Positions 53,220-63,334 of a stretch of DNA of 64,000 bases are shown one piece after another. The position numbers and the translations under genes were made by a program. Below the pieces are notes generated by a model. It was not told the origin of the DNA. It saw nothing but the letters and a program-made list of their open reading frames with translations, and made no database searches. Numbering within the stretch: position 1 is the first letter of the stretch; each line of letters begins with the position of its first letter. The DNA is from Batrachochytrium dendrobatidis JAM81 (Eukaryota > Chytridiomycota > Chytridiomycetes > Rhizophydiales): the NCBI RefSeq assembly GCF_000203795.2, contig NW_006281109.1, positions 568,001 to 632,000 of the forward strand, written 5' to 3'.

Positions 53220-54163
53220 ATGAGTCTTGTCAACACACATCGAGTGTCATGGCAACGAATGGCTGCACACATGCATTCTGATGTTGTTCGTCGCAGTGGT
53301 TCAATGTCTGTTGCTGGACTTGCCACTACTGTTGTGCAATCTAAACAGAAAAATAACCCATCAAAGAGTTGAGTGTTGATTGACAATGTATAACAATGTG
53401 TCAAGGTTTCAATCTTGATATGACAATGTGCTGATTATTTTGTATTCGTACATCTCTCATGACAGCTAATGAAGTCAAACCAATATCAGTTCTTCCAACT
53501 ATCCGTCCAGCCTTTCATCACAAACTTCCTCCAGTTCTCGTGTCGGATGCCATGAAAACCATGAAGCTTAGCTGTACAGGAAACCCTCCACCTCCTCATC
53601 GTCAGTTTTGGTATTCTACTTATAAACAAATTGTACAATCTCGATATGTGTTTATCCTTCAAAACAACAATCTCAATGCTCAAGATCACGTCAAGTTGAG
53701 ACTGGCCTTTCGTGCTGCTGGATTAAACAGTCTTGTCGTACGGAATGCAATCTTTCGTGCTGCAACTTGCCATGTTTACGAAACTTTGAACCGTCCTGAT
53801 CTGGTCCATGTCGCTCAATTGGCAGTCGGCCCAACCATGGTGGTCTTTACAGATCTAAACGATGAAGAAGCGGCTCATATAGCGATTCAAAATCATCTTC
53901 CTTCAACATCTGGTATCATCTCCACTTTTTCCCACATCATTCAGGCTCAAAAAAAATTGGTCATGGTGGGTGGTATTGTTGAAGGCATTTTGGTGACGGC
54001 GGATTCCTTTAAACAGGTGTTGGAATTACCCAGTTTACCTCGGTTGCGTGCAGAACTGCTGGGGATCTTGCAAAGTCCTGCTACCAAACTGGTCACCACG
54101 CTTCAACAAACACCTGCCACGCTGGTTGCTAATTTGAAACAACATGAACACAATATGATGTAA
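53220..54163 (+). CDS. Mitochondrial ribosomal protein uL10m (MRPL11 in yeast)
   Basis: Stalk-base protein of the large mitoribosomal subunit. Exon 1 (from ATG 53220) gives MSLVNTHRVSWQRMAAHMHS and VVRRSGSMSVAGLATTVV, a good mitochondrial presequence. An intron of about 100 bp ends at CAG 53464. Exon 2 holds the uL10 fold: SRYVFILQNNNLNAQDHVKL, RLAFRAAGLNSLVVRNAIFR, LAVGPTMVVF, KKLVMVGGIVEGILVTADSF and PSLPRLRAELLGILQSPATK then LVTTLQQTPATLVANLKQ. The LPSL.eLRa.LLG.LqsPa..L block is typical of the family. The stop is TAA 54161-54163. The intron donor (GTTGAG) is not optimal, so the exact border is uncertain. Confidence 0.88.
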
Positions 54164-54433
54164 TGTGGGTTGGCTTCATCATCAAGTCATTCGGTGGAAT
54201 AGTGCATTGAAATCGATCCAAACTTGCTCAATATAAAAAAGGAATCAATGTTTATTTGCCAGTATAAATGAGCTAGAGTATCAGTCTGAAATATAGAAGG
54301 GTGACATTCTAAAACAGAATTATATCAAAAATTTAAACTAGACTGGATACATTCAAAACAAAGCCATTTGCAACAAAGAAATCCATCTGTAAAACTTTGT
54401 GATTAAAAGTGAGATACAAGATATTGGGATGAA

Positions 54434-56894
54434 TTAAGCAGGGTTCGATTTGCTTCCTAAACTCTCCCAAATTCGGATGGTATTATCATCTGATGCAGAA
54501 GCAAATGCTGGCTCAGTCGGATTCCAGCTGACACAATTGACACATCCCGCATGGCCTTCAAGCGTTTCCATCAATTTGCCAGACTCGGCGTGCCAGATAT
54601 AGACTTGCGAATCTGATTTAAAACAGCATGATCAAAAAGTATTAGTCAAGACTCTTGTACGCTACAAGCATTTTGAATTTTATAAACATTAAATTCAACA
54701 TACCTTCACTACCACTCAAGATAAAATTATCGTGTATACCTCCAAAGCAAGAGCGAATGACAAACCGGCCTTGCTTTTGTCCTACATACTTTCTCACCAG
54801 CCGTTTATGTTCCAGACTCCACAGATGAATTTCCTAATCCAAGACACATCGCAACAATGAGTATGCAGCAGTCGGGCAGACAATACATAACAGTTGCAAG
54901 ATACGTAGTAAACCAAACCATCTTTGAATAATGTCAAGCTAGCAACACACCTGAATAGCTAAATTGACCAGCAAATGCTTGCCATCACTTGCCACATACA
55001 CAGATGTGATCGAGTCATTTTCTTGCAAAGTGCCAATCTCGTGTCGAAGGTTTAAATCATACAATCGAATCTTTTTGTCAGACGATGCAATCAGCGTACT
55101 GCCATCAATTGAGACGGTAAGATCCATGATACGCACGCCTGTCCATTTGTATAGGATATCTCCGCCAAGATTCCAAAGATAAATGTTTTTATCCAGACTA
55201 CCAGAAACAAAACACTCTCCATTAGGCAGCCATGCGCATGAAGTGACTGGCTCAGTGTGTCGGACAAACGTATGCTCACATGCTCCAGTCTAATGGTTGC
55301 AAAATGCAAGTAGATCAAAAAGAATCGATTAAACAGAGTCTACATGACAAAGTTGGATCCATTACTATTTACCTTGGCATTCCATAGCTTAAGAGTATGA
55401 TCGTTGGATGCTGTCAAAAGCATGCTGCTATCTGGTCTCCATGAAAGAAATGAAACGGCTTCACGATGTTCTTCCAAAATAAACGTATATTTCAATTGCT
55501 ATGTTCAGCACATAGGTACAAAGTAGAGCAATCCATTTGAATCGGTTAGTTTAAACCCATGTCATACATGGCAGACTAAATAAAATTGAAATGCAGCCAT
55601 GGCTCCACTTACTTGAGCATCCCAAATGATTGCACGAGCATCTTTGGATGCAGATGCAAGCATGGAACCATCAGGAGAATATGCCAAAAACCAAACCTCG
55701 TCTGTATGCTCTTCCAAAATATGCGTTGTTGTGACCGGAAAATCATCTCTTTCACACATGTGGTTGGCATAAAGAGATATATTCTCATTAAGCGAATTAT
55801 GGTATAAACATTCTGAAACTTGGAGTTGAACAGCTTGATCCATCAGATTTTCTAATCTTTTGTTGGGAATCATCATGGAAGGGGATATGTGTGCTAAATA
55901 ATTGGAGTATAAAAAGTGATGTGAGTTTATAGGCAAGAATAAAGGATTGTAGATGCACAGACTCCAGTCAACATAGTACCCTGTAGTGAATCTAGCAATT
56001 TCTCCCTGGATTTCCCAGACACGCCAGTCCAATTGGACTTTTGTTTAAGCTCATTAAAGGATGAGCATATCATATAACTAGAATCCCATGTCAGTAAAAA
56101 AGCATTGTATAATTAGAAAAAGGTCATATTGAGTCAATATTGACAAAAAGTAGTAAAGATTGATTTAATGCATGTAAAGCGATATGCAAGAGATTTATAT
56201 TGAATATACCTGGATAGTTCATGAATTTGTGCTCTAGATACACTGAGGGGAGAGAGTTCGTTGCGAAGAACTGAAAGAGCACGTTTTGGGTCGTGACGTT
56301 CAAGAAACTCCAAATACTTTTGCTTTTTAACAAGAAACCACACCTGAGACTATTAAAAGAATGATAAGATTGGATTGCAAGGTGTTATGAAGGATATATG
56401 GCAATGTAAGGAGTAACTGACACGAGTAAAACAGTAAACTTACTTGACCAGTTCGAGGCACCATTTCGATTAAAGGGATGAGTCGCTCGACAAGATCCCA
56501 ATCACCGACCAAAACAGCCTTTCTAAACTGACTCATGGAAGGGGATTCCAAAACCAAACCGGATTCTTGTTGTAAGCAGAGTGCAGTATGACTGAAGATT
56601 ACCATAGACTTAGGATTAACACTCCGTATCAACCCAGACATGATGACAAGGTACGAATGGACTATACCTATAACCAAGTTGAGTGAGACTCTGTAGCATC
56701 AGTCGAACCATTTCCTTTTGTCGTTTAGTTTTCCATCCAGCATCCAGATTGGGTTGTATGCTATGAAGAGCATCAAGTATATTGGATTCACTCATAGTAT
56801 GACGAGAGGATCCATTAGATTCGGATGTGATAGTTTTTGAATCCATGGAGTCGGATAGATCGTTTGCAGTGGAACAAGGCAGATGAGGACTCAT
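54434..56894 (-). CDS. GID7: GID/CTLH ubiquitin ligase subunit Gid7 (WDR26-like)
   Basis: WD40 subunit of the GID E3 ligase. A Ser-rich N-terminus is followed by a LisH helix [18 protein letters not shown] near 56680-56740, then [18 protein letters not shown]. The CTLH part has [40 protein letters not shown] and [15 protein letters not shown]. The Gid7-specific block is [49 protein letters not shown]. Several WD repeats follow, ending [20 protein letters not shown] before TAA 54434-54436. The frame is open to 57095 (IALIQPILASNSSSSSKRS) but begins with GTG; the first ATG in frame is 56894. The true start may be in an unseen 5' exon. Confidence 0.9.
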
Positions 56895-57184
56895 GTGCAA
56901 TGAGTTATAGGGAGGAATAGTACGAGTAACAAGACAAGATGAATCGGAAGTCGAGTTCACCCTAGTAGGTTTCTTCCTTGGATGAATAACAGTAGTTTCA
57001 AGAGCCTCCTGTTCACAAAGCAAATCCAGCAACGAGCGCTTGGAAGAAGAGGATGAATTGGATGCCAGGATGGGCTGAATAAGTGCTATTTGCACAGAGA
57101 GAATCTCAAAGATGAGTGAATGAATGACAAGTGATAATCAACCTCACAGTTTGCAACGTGATTCCAACTGTTACTTGACCAAGA

Positions 57185-57757
57185 ATGCAGTCAGTCGTCT
57201 TTGTGACTGGAAATGCCAACAAACTGCGTGAAGTGCAAGACATTGTCGGCAATGCTCTGCCGATGCTCACTTGTCATCAACTTGACTTGCCTGAACTGCA
57301 GGGCACCACACAGACTGTCTCAATCCACAAAGCCAAGACTGCTGCTGCTATACTAAAGACTCCCGTTCTTATTGAAGACACTAGTCTTGGATTTGTTGCT
57401 CTGAATGGTCTTCCTGGTCCGTACATAAAGTGGTTCATGGAATCTGTTGGTCATGTTGGTCTTAATGCCATGTTACATGGCTTTGATGATAAGAGTGCTT
57501 TCGCACTCTGTACGTTTGCTTACTGCGAACCTGGTCATGATCCCATTCTCTTTGAAGGTCGTACTGATGGTCTCATTGTTCATCCTAGAGGTCCAGCTGG
57601 CTTTGGTTGGGATCCCATTTTTCAACCTTGCGGATTCACTACTACTTATGCTGAGATGGACAAGGATCTTAAAAACTCCATCTCTCATCGATACAAGGCT
57701 TTGGCCTTGGTGAAAGAGTTCTTTCAATCTAAATCAGACCTTGCATTGCATTCCTAA
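57185..57757 (+). CDS. HAM1: Inosine/xanthosine triphosphate pyrophosphatase (ITPA/Ham1)
   Basis: Removes non-canonical purine nucleoside triphosphates (ITP, dITP, XTP) from the pool. A single uninterrupted exon of 190 residues, unusual here, where most genes are split. Motifs: VVFVTGNANKLREVQDIVG (substrate loop), HKAKTAAAILKTPVLIEDTS, LGFVALNGLPGPYIKWFME, FEGRTDGLIVHPRGPAGFGW, DPIFQPCGFTTTYAEMDKD, KNSISHRYKAL. All the conserved Lys/Glu/Asp positions of the family are there. Length equals the eukaryotic norm. The start is ATG 57185. It is divergent with GID7. Confidence 0.97.
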   Translation: MQSVVFVTGNANKLREVQDIVGNALPMLTCHQLDLPELQGTTQTVSIHKAKTAAAILKTPVLIEDTSLGFVALNGLPGPYIKWFMESVGHVGLNAMLHGFDDKSAFALCTFAYCEPGHDPILFEGRTDGLIVHPRGPAGFGWDPIFQPCGFTTTYAEMDKDLKNSISHRYKALALVKEFFQSKSDLALHS

Positions 57758-57898
57758 AGTCTATTGCTTTTTCAATGTACTCGTTTGAATAGATGTTTTA
57801 AATGCAAGCTCTTTATTATCAAATGCACTGTAAATATCTCAAATGGTTGACAACAATCTTGTACATGTCATGATAGTCCATTTTTACATACTGAAATC

Positions 57899-58511
57899 TT
57901 ATCGCATTGAAGGTGCATTCGAAAATGCAAGTCCAAAGTTGGCAATTTGAAGTGCTAATACTGGGAAAAATACTAACATATCCAACCACCACATGAATCG
58001 TGCTGCTTCTGGAATAAGCATTCTGACAAATATCCACACAACTAAAAGTGAAAACGATGCCCATGTTATCGAAAGTGTATAGTATGTGTGACCATGTCCT
58101 GATTGATTGGCAAGAGTAGTCGCTAGTAGAATCAAAAATGCATCTCGAGATGATCTCGTCATGGTACTAGCCGAAGCAGGCTATTCATATCATAAATCAC
58201 TGTTAATCATTAAATCACTCGGATTTTCAACAAATGACTCACTGGCACAGTTTCTGATTCTCGCTCTTCAACTGACTCTTCATGCGCCTTGGACGCCAGT
58301 GCTTCAATAACAGGCAACAAAAAAAGGCTCAGTAGCCACAGTATGAAAAAAATAAACGTTGCAATCCATACAGCTATAACTGCAATGTCAGTATAAATAT
58401 CTTTACTAAAATTAATGCTACAAACGTTTCTACCATACACTGAGTTTCGGAACTAGCAAAAGTATCGTGTCCTAGCAATCCTCCACCACCAACCGACGTA
58501 TTAGAAACCAT
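57899..58511 (-). CDS. Small four-helix membrane protein, unknown (paralogue of 58871-59739)
   Basis: I do not recognise the family. Three exons: MVSNTSVGGGGLLGHDTFAS (ATG 58511), then after a very short intron DIYTDIAVIAVWIATFIFFI with LWLLSLFLLPVIEAL. A third exon has STMTRSSRDAFLILLATTLA, NQSGHGHTYYTLSITWASFS, LLVVWIFVRMLIPEA, RFMWWLDMLVFFPVLALQIA and TAA 57899-57901. Four hydrophobic segments are visible. The block DAFLILLATTLANQSGHG matches DSFLILLGTTLVSQAGYG in the neighbouring divergent gene. The two thus look like diverged copies from an old inverted duplication. The first intron would be 35 bp if acceptor TTTTAG is used, shorter than its neighbours. Confidence 0.6.
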
Positions 58512-58870
58512 ATGCAAACTATCAACTCTATTCAACCCTGTTTTATAGAAATTTAAAATATACTACAAATCATCACATAGTGCCGTGTTCCATGTGATGA
58601 CTTGCATGGAATGACCAATGAGAACTTGGAAAAGACTAATTAAACGCATTTCATTCGGACAAAAGCCAACACATCGTCATTCAATAAAGCTAAAATGTTA
58701 ATTGCTTAATTTAAACTAGTTGGATACCCGAGTAGGTCACGATGTGTATCAACAAGCTTATTTTAGAATGGTCAATGCTGTACATTTATTTTATAAAAAT
58801 TTGACTGGATTATATAAACAACGATCACTATAACTCGATTAGAATCCAAATAGTAAATCGATATATTGTC
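58512..58870. promoter_or_regulatory. Divergent promoter of the two four-helix membrane protein genes
   Basis: 359 bp between two outward-facing start codons of paralogous genes. No reading frame or RNA gene is apparent. A shared promoter is inferred from layout only. Confidence 0.45.
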
Positions 58871-59739
58871 ATGGACTCCAATTTCCCTGATTATGTTTCT
58901 CCTCCCGCTGGAGGATATATCAAAGGTTCAACCTCTTTGTCGGGAGAAACAGGGTTTTCCACTAGACAGATTGAATGTAAGATTGCATTCTATACATTCA
59001 AACAACGCAATGTATTCTAATCTGTTCATACTCATCATTATAACAAAGCTGCATGGGGTGCAACATTTGTATTCTACATTCTTTATCTGATATTTATTCA
59101 GCTCGAATCTTACTATCAACATCAACTGTATCATTCATTTTATCCACCACTCTTATCTCGATCTCTAGAATCCACCCCTGAGCCAACCAATGCTGCAACA
59201 ACTACTACAGCCACCACTGCACTCCCCGTGAATATTCAAAACGCAGCAGTTATTGAAACCTCCATTGATCCTTCTTTGTCTCGGTTTTACAAGAGAATGC
59301 ATATGCGTCTTTTGAATGTAGGAAGTGCCGTTTGCGACTCATTCTTGATCTTGCTTGGTACAACACTGGTATCACAAGCTGGTTACGGAATCACCGATGT
59401 GAGTTTGTAAAAGCTTATCTCGACTCCTGATATCCATTATACTCTCTTAAACCAAACTATGCATTCAATGGATAGGGTACTACCGTGTTCATCTGGATTT
59501 TGCTGGGTTTGCTAACAGTGTGGTCCATCGCACAAACTTTCTCTGCCAACACTCGGCAACTCGTAGATGGTATTGTAAGTAAAAAGTTTAAACATTTGCA
59601 TATCAATACAAAAACCAAACCAACCCATCGTGTACAATGACATGCTTGATGACTATAGGTATTTTTACTGGCATTTGTTGCATTAATGGTTATATGGGGA
59701 TTCGCTTGGAGGGGTATAAGTACAGGCGAGCCCATTTAA
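58871..59739 (+). CDS. Small four-helix membrane protein, unknown (paralogue of 57899-58511)
   Basis: Family not recognised. Exon 1 MDSNFPDYVSPPAGGYIKGS then TSLSGETGFSTRQIE. After an intron, AWGATFVFYILYLIFIQLES (helix 1), a Thr/Ala/Pro-rich loop (STPEPTNAATTTTATTALPV), then RRMH-like KRMHMRLLNVGSAVCDSFLI with LLGTTLVSQAGYG (helix 2). Two small exons add GTTVFIWILLGLLTVWSIAQ (helix 3) and VLLAFVALMVIWGFAWRG (helix 4). It ends STGEPI, TAA 59737-59739. The start is ATG 58871. The last codons overlap a sequence resembling the terminal repeat of the MITE family (59717-59741, 17 of 24 positions), so the end may have been shaped by an insertion; this is tentative. Confidence 0.65.
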
Positions 59740-60307
59740 AATAGCTTGTTCAAACCAGCAAGTATACAAAGTCGATCCAAATGGAAATAAATAGCAAAAA
59801 GTATGAATACAATACTCAAAATTAAACTGGTTTTGAATTGAAATTACCTCATTTGGTATAGCCATACATTGTACAATCACCAGATTCATTCATTGCAACC
59901 CAGATATTGAGTTGAATGTTTTGATGCCATCAATAAAAATAACACTGGTTACCCATAGCCATGGAGACTAAAATATATTGAGTCGAGCTATTTACTCGGG
60001 AAAGCAAGAAACCCTAAAATATATCGCAACTACTACGTTAAATACTGAACCAGACAGGTGAATGATTATCCAATGAATATCGAGACAATAAAATTACAAC
60101 ATTGGATTGATTTGTTATGATTCGAGTATCTTTTATCGGTTCGATTGAAACTTGCAATGACAAATGGTTGTATCCAAGCTTCAGATACTCGAGATTTATA
60201 CACTTGCAATATAACTCGAGGTCATAAAACGTTTTTTACATTAAAACCAAATAATTTTACAGTGTCCATCATATTTTAATATCACCGGTGCGTGATTGAC
60301 AATGATA
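59740..60307. other. Intergenic DNA with decayed element fragment
   Basis: No gene seen. 59849-59910 is a reverse copy of part of element D (34329-34389). Inverted motifs GAGTATC (60124) and GATACTC (60183) also lie here. Confidence 0.5.
59849..59910. repeat. Fragment homologous to interior of element D
   Basis: It matches the reverse complement of 34329-34389 with about five substitutions and one one-base gap over 62 bp by eye. Shared words include TAGCCATACATTG and AGATTCATTCATTGCAA. It shows that element D belongs to a dispersed family. Confidence 0.8.
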
Positions 60308-60725
60308 TCACAGCTGTATTCATCTCGTATTGACTTTGCTCCGGAATAAACAGTCATTACATATTCGTTGTTATTGAAGATTGATTAGTTTTTCTATTGA
60401 AACTCTGTTGTATTCTAACATCAGATACGTTCTAATTCAACATATCTTAGGGATACAACAGTTGTTTCGATGCGTCACGCAATGCTTACTTCAAATGTTC
60501 GTTTTTGAGAAAGGAAAGTTGAAGGTTAAAAAGATGTCAAGAATGTGGAGTGTACTGAAACAGAAATGTGAATATTTGCTGTAGTTTTGTACAAGAATGA
60601 GTATAAAGGAGAATGATCAGTGAATTAAAGTTTATAAAACAATTTTGCTCAGTAAGATTAGCACCAATCAAACATGAGATTAACCACTTATCATGTATTT
60701 CATTTTACGTGAATATGGCTGTAAA
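60308..60725. mobile_element. MITE-like element, copy B (full length)
   Basis: The left end ACAGCTGTATTCATC (60310-60324) and right end GTGAATATGGCTGTAAA (60709-60725) are inverted to each other (12 of 17 positions). The body aligns with the window start (copy A) in direct orientation and with 36274-36696 (copy C) in reverse. About 418 bp, with no coding capacity. This is the size and structure of a non-autonomous DNA transposon (inference). Confidence 0.75.
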
Positions 60726-61113
60726 ATATAATAGACACTGTAGAACTGACAGCTTTGATTATTAAATTTTGTAATTGGAATTTAAACCGCTTATTGAGAT
60801 GCACTTTAAATGAATATTAAACATATTTGATTGAAATATGATGCCGATAATAGAATTCAAAGTAGGTTTGATATATTTGGCATTTGATTTGAATATAAGT
60901 AGTAGCCTATTTTGCTAAATCAACTGAATCTAAAAATCACTTGATTAGATGAGAATAAGAATAATAGATTGATTGAAATGTCAAGCAACGCATTGCTAGA
61001 TTAAATTAAACCATACAAAAGTATCAACATGTCCATTACCTTATCAAAATTGGGTAAGCATCATTAACATGCAATCGCATAGATTATGAAAATGAAATAT
61101 CAACTGTAAAATT
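60726..61113. other. Intergenic, nothing recognised
   Basis: AT-rich DNA between copy B and the 3' flank of the 61203-62654 gene. No coding sequence, RNA gene or repeat is seen. Confidence 0.5.
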
Positions 61114-61637
61114 CAATTACTAAACCACTTTGAATTAACACAACCATCTTGAATTCAATGGTGCTGTAATCGACATACCTACATATATGCTTCGATCCAC
61201 ATTCAAAGTGGTAATAGTCGATCAATTTGAGTGTCTGATACTCCCGATCTTTTGAGTCTTCTTCTAGCCTTGATCTTGGTCATGATGGCATCCGACTTGT
61301 AAATCTCAATATCACTTTTGATTTTTTCCAACCGCAGTTTCAACTCTTGTCGTTCAATCTGTAATACTAGATCGTCTTGTTCTACAAATCGTTGCGATGT
61401 ATGTTCATCTCGTTCATAGCCAGAACTTACACGACTACGATATTTTGTTTCAGTGGATGGTAAAGTATACGTGTCGGATCGACGTGACTTTTTGTGAGGT
61501 TCAGACGATGCAATCAACGATCGTTTTGATGATGAATGTGGAGTTCTGTTGGATTTTGATGCAGGACCAGGTTTATATCCGTCTTTGGATTGTTTTGTTG
61601 ATGCATTGACAATAGAGGCTCTTTTTTTATTGGCTTT
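61114..61637. repeat. 524-bp duplicated segment, copy 1
   Basis: It matches 63335-63858 (offset 2221) with six differences found by eye, so about 99% identical. It covers roughly 89 bp of 3' flank plus the last 145 codons of the gene at 61203-62654. Both edges are sharp: sequence before 61114 and after 61637 is unrelated between the copies. Confidence 0.95.
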
Positions 61638-62654
61638 ACGATCCTTTAGCATAAACTGAGGAGATGCCCAATCCTCGTCGTTGTCATCGTTGGCAGTGTC
61701 GCTTATTTCGTCAGATTCATCCTCTGCATCAATCAGCGGAAATGGAAATGCGTTGGATCTGACCTTCCGAACGGTTGACTTTGACTTTTTTGACGAGGGT
61801 CGAGATACTGAAAGTGACTTTTTAACTGCAAGTGGTTTTTGAATGGAAACATGTGCTGGAATCAATTCTGGAAGTTGTGCTGGAATCAGTTCCGGAAGTT
61901 GTGCCGTATTTAGTTCCGGAATCAGTTCCGGAACAGGTGCTGCACTGAAAAGGGGATGTGTAGGTAGTGTTTCCAATGTAGCGCTACTTGCTGTGGTGTC
62001 TGGCGCAGAAGTTGCAGTGGAAACAAACGATGCTTCAGAAATCATTTCTGAAGGGTTTCCAGTATACAAAACCAGTTGATAATTAGCCAGCAGTGCATTG
62101 TCAGCGTCTAAGGATTCCCCTTGTTCAGCGATTTGACCTGAAGCGTTGACAAGACTTTGTGTTTTATCGGTAACTGAAGATGAAGGCGAAAGTGCATCAG
62201 ACTTGACAGCAGATGCAGTCTTTTTAACTCGAGCAGATGTTTTTTTTGGTATCGACTCTCTTACAGACGAGGATTGAGTTGAGTTGAGAGGATAGAATCT
62301 TGCCATGACAGGATACAGCACATCAAAGTACTTGCATTTCCGAGCAATTTTGTCAGCATTCTTGGGTTTCCCATCTGAGCCTACAGCAGAGCTTTTTAGA
62401 ATATCAACGGCTTCGTCAAATGATCGTTCCAGATTAAAAACCTTGCTTCCAATGTTTGAAGCAGATCGATGTAAAATACCGTTCTGAACAAAGACTGGAA
62501 CCATTTCTTCCAAGAGTGAGGTTTTAGTAACGGGCCCAGTCAGCCCTGCCTTTCTCCATCGCTCGTAGTTTCCTGGAGTGATTAACCAATCCACCAAAAT
62601 CTGAACTGAAGTCTTTCCGCCATCCACAGCGTCATCGTCCCAAGATATAGCCAT
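61203..62654 (-). CDS. Lineage-specific protein with SANT/Myb-like N-terminal domain
   Basis: Single-exon gene, 483 residues. The N-terminal 115 residues (VQILVDWLITPGNYERWRKA, NGILHRSASNIGSKVFNLER, ARKCKYFDVLYPVMARF) resemble the Myb/SANT-like DNA-binding domain abundant in chytrids and oomycetes; a chromatin or transcription role is inferred. The middle is low-complexity, with Ser/Thr-rich text and a PELIPAQL-type repeat near residues 240-270. Then a nuclear-signal-like basic stretch (SRPSSKKSKSTVRKVRS), an acidic run (DEDSDE type near 61690-61730) and the basic C-terminal module KANKKRASIVNASTKQSKDG ... LRLEKIKSDIEIYKSDAIMT, KIKARRRLKRSG, shared with the next gene. The start is ATG 62654, the stop 61203-61205. 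Confidence 0.7.
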   Translation of the reverse strand: MAISWDDDAVDGGKTSVQILVDWLITPGNYERWRKAGLTGPVTKTSLLEEMVPVFVQNGILHRSASNIGSKVFNLERSFDEAVDILKSSAVGSDGKPKNADKIARKCKYFDVLYPVMARFYPLNSTQSSSVRESIPKKTSARVKKTASAVKSDALSPSSSVTDKTQSLVNASGQIAEQGESLDADNALLANYQLVLYTGNPSEMISEASFVSTATSAPDTTASSATLETLPTHPLFSAAPVPELIPELNTAQLPELIPAQLPELIPAHVSIQKPLAVKKSLSVSRPSSKKSKSTVRKVRSNAFPFPLIDAEDESDEISDTANDDNDEDWASPQFMLKDRKANKKRASIVNASTKQSKDGYKPGPASKSNRTPHSSSKRSLIASSEPHKKSRRSDTYTLPSTETKYRSRVSSGYERDEHTSQRFVEQDDLVLQIERQELKLRLEKIKSDIEIYKSDAIMTKIKARRRLKRSGVSDTQIDRLLPL

Positions 62655-63334
62655 GTTCTGAAAACTACTCGAGCAAGGTGTTTAGATTCGAGGTACTCGC
62701 AAGTTGAGTTGAAATGTCGAGCGTTTCGTGGGTTTAAAAGCGTTCAAATAAAACAAATGATTTTTGAGTTTGAATTGAGTTTGAATTGAGTTGTCAATTC
62801 TTGACTTTAGTTGGCTGATCTACTAGCATAGATGTGGTCAGAATTATACTACAAACTTGATAGGTTTCAGCATGGTTAATAGTGAAAAGGGTCAAGGCTA
62901 GTAATGATTGAGTAGCTGGTCTGCTTTATTCACAGTAGGTTGTGAATACGCCAATGGCTGAATATATGTTTGATTTCCATCTAGATTAGTCAGCAAGTAT
63001 ATTCAGCCAATATATTTCAAATGGTAATGGTCAAACTTGTTGACAAGTCTACACATTCACCGAGTCGACATGATCTGCCAATCGTTTAAACAATGTCGCG
63101 ATGTATCAAGCTCCATATTGTTCATTCTTGAACTTGCCAACAATCACTTTAATAAAAAGTGTTTTTGTTTGTCGAGCAATCCAAAACACATAAACTCGGA
63201 ATGACAATTATTTAACCATTGTTTATTTCAAATAAAATAGGCAGTGGCTTCAAGATAGATACAGAAAAGTGTTCCATTTATGTGAATACGGTTGTAAATC
63301 TTTTGAAAATACTTGTAAAATAATAATAAAATAA
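62655..63334. other. Intergenic region with inverted repeat and element remnant
   Basis: No gene seen. It contains a perfect 12-bp inverted repeat TGGCTGAATATA (62955-62966) / complement (62998-63009), and short tandem copies of GAGTTTGAATT near 62765-62793. The remnant of the MITE family lies at 63258-63299. Confidence 0.5.
63258..63299. mobile_element. MITE-like element remnant E (right terminus)
   Basis: GATACAGAAAAGTGTT at 63258-63273 is identical to 36654-36669 of copy C. The terminal TGTGAATACGGTTGTAAAT at 63281-63299 matches the family end. Upstream, TATTTAACCATTGTTT (63209-63224) is identical to 34484-34499 of element D. No left terminus was found. Confidence 0.6.

Noticed and set aside
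56895..57095. GID7 N-terminal extension starting at 57095
   Set aside because: It begins with GTG and a stop lies upstream in frame. It may be coding only if an upstream exon is spliced on, which I could not find.
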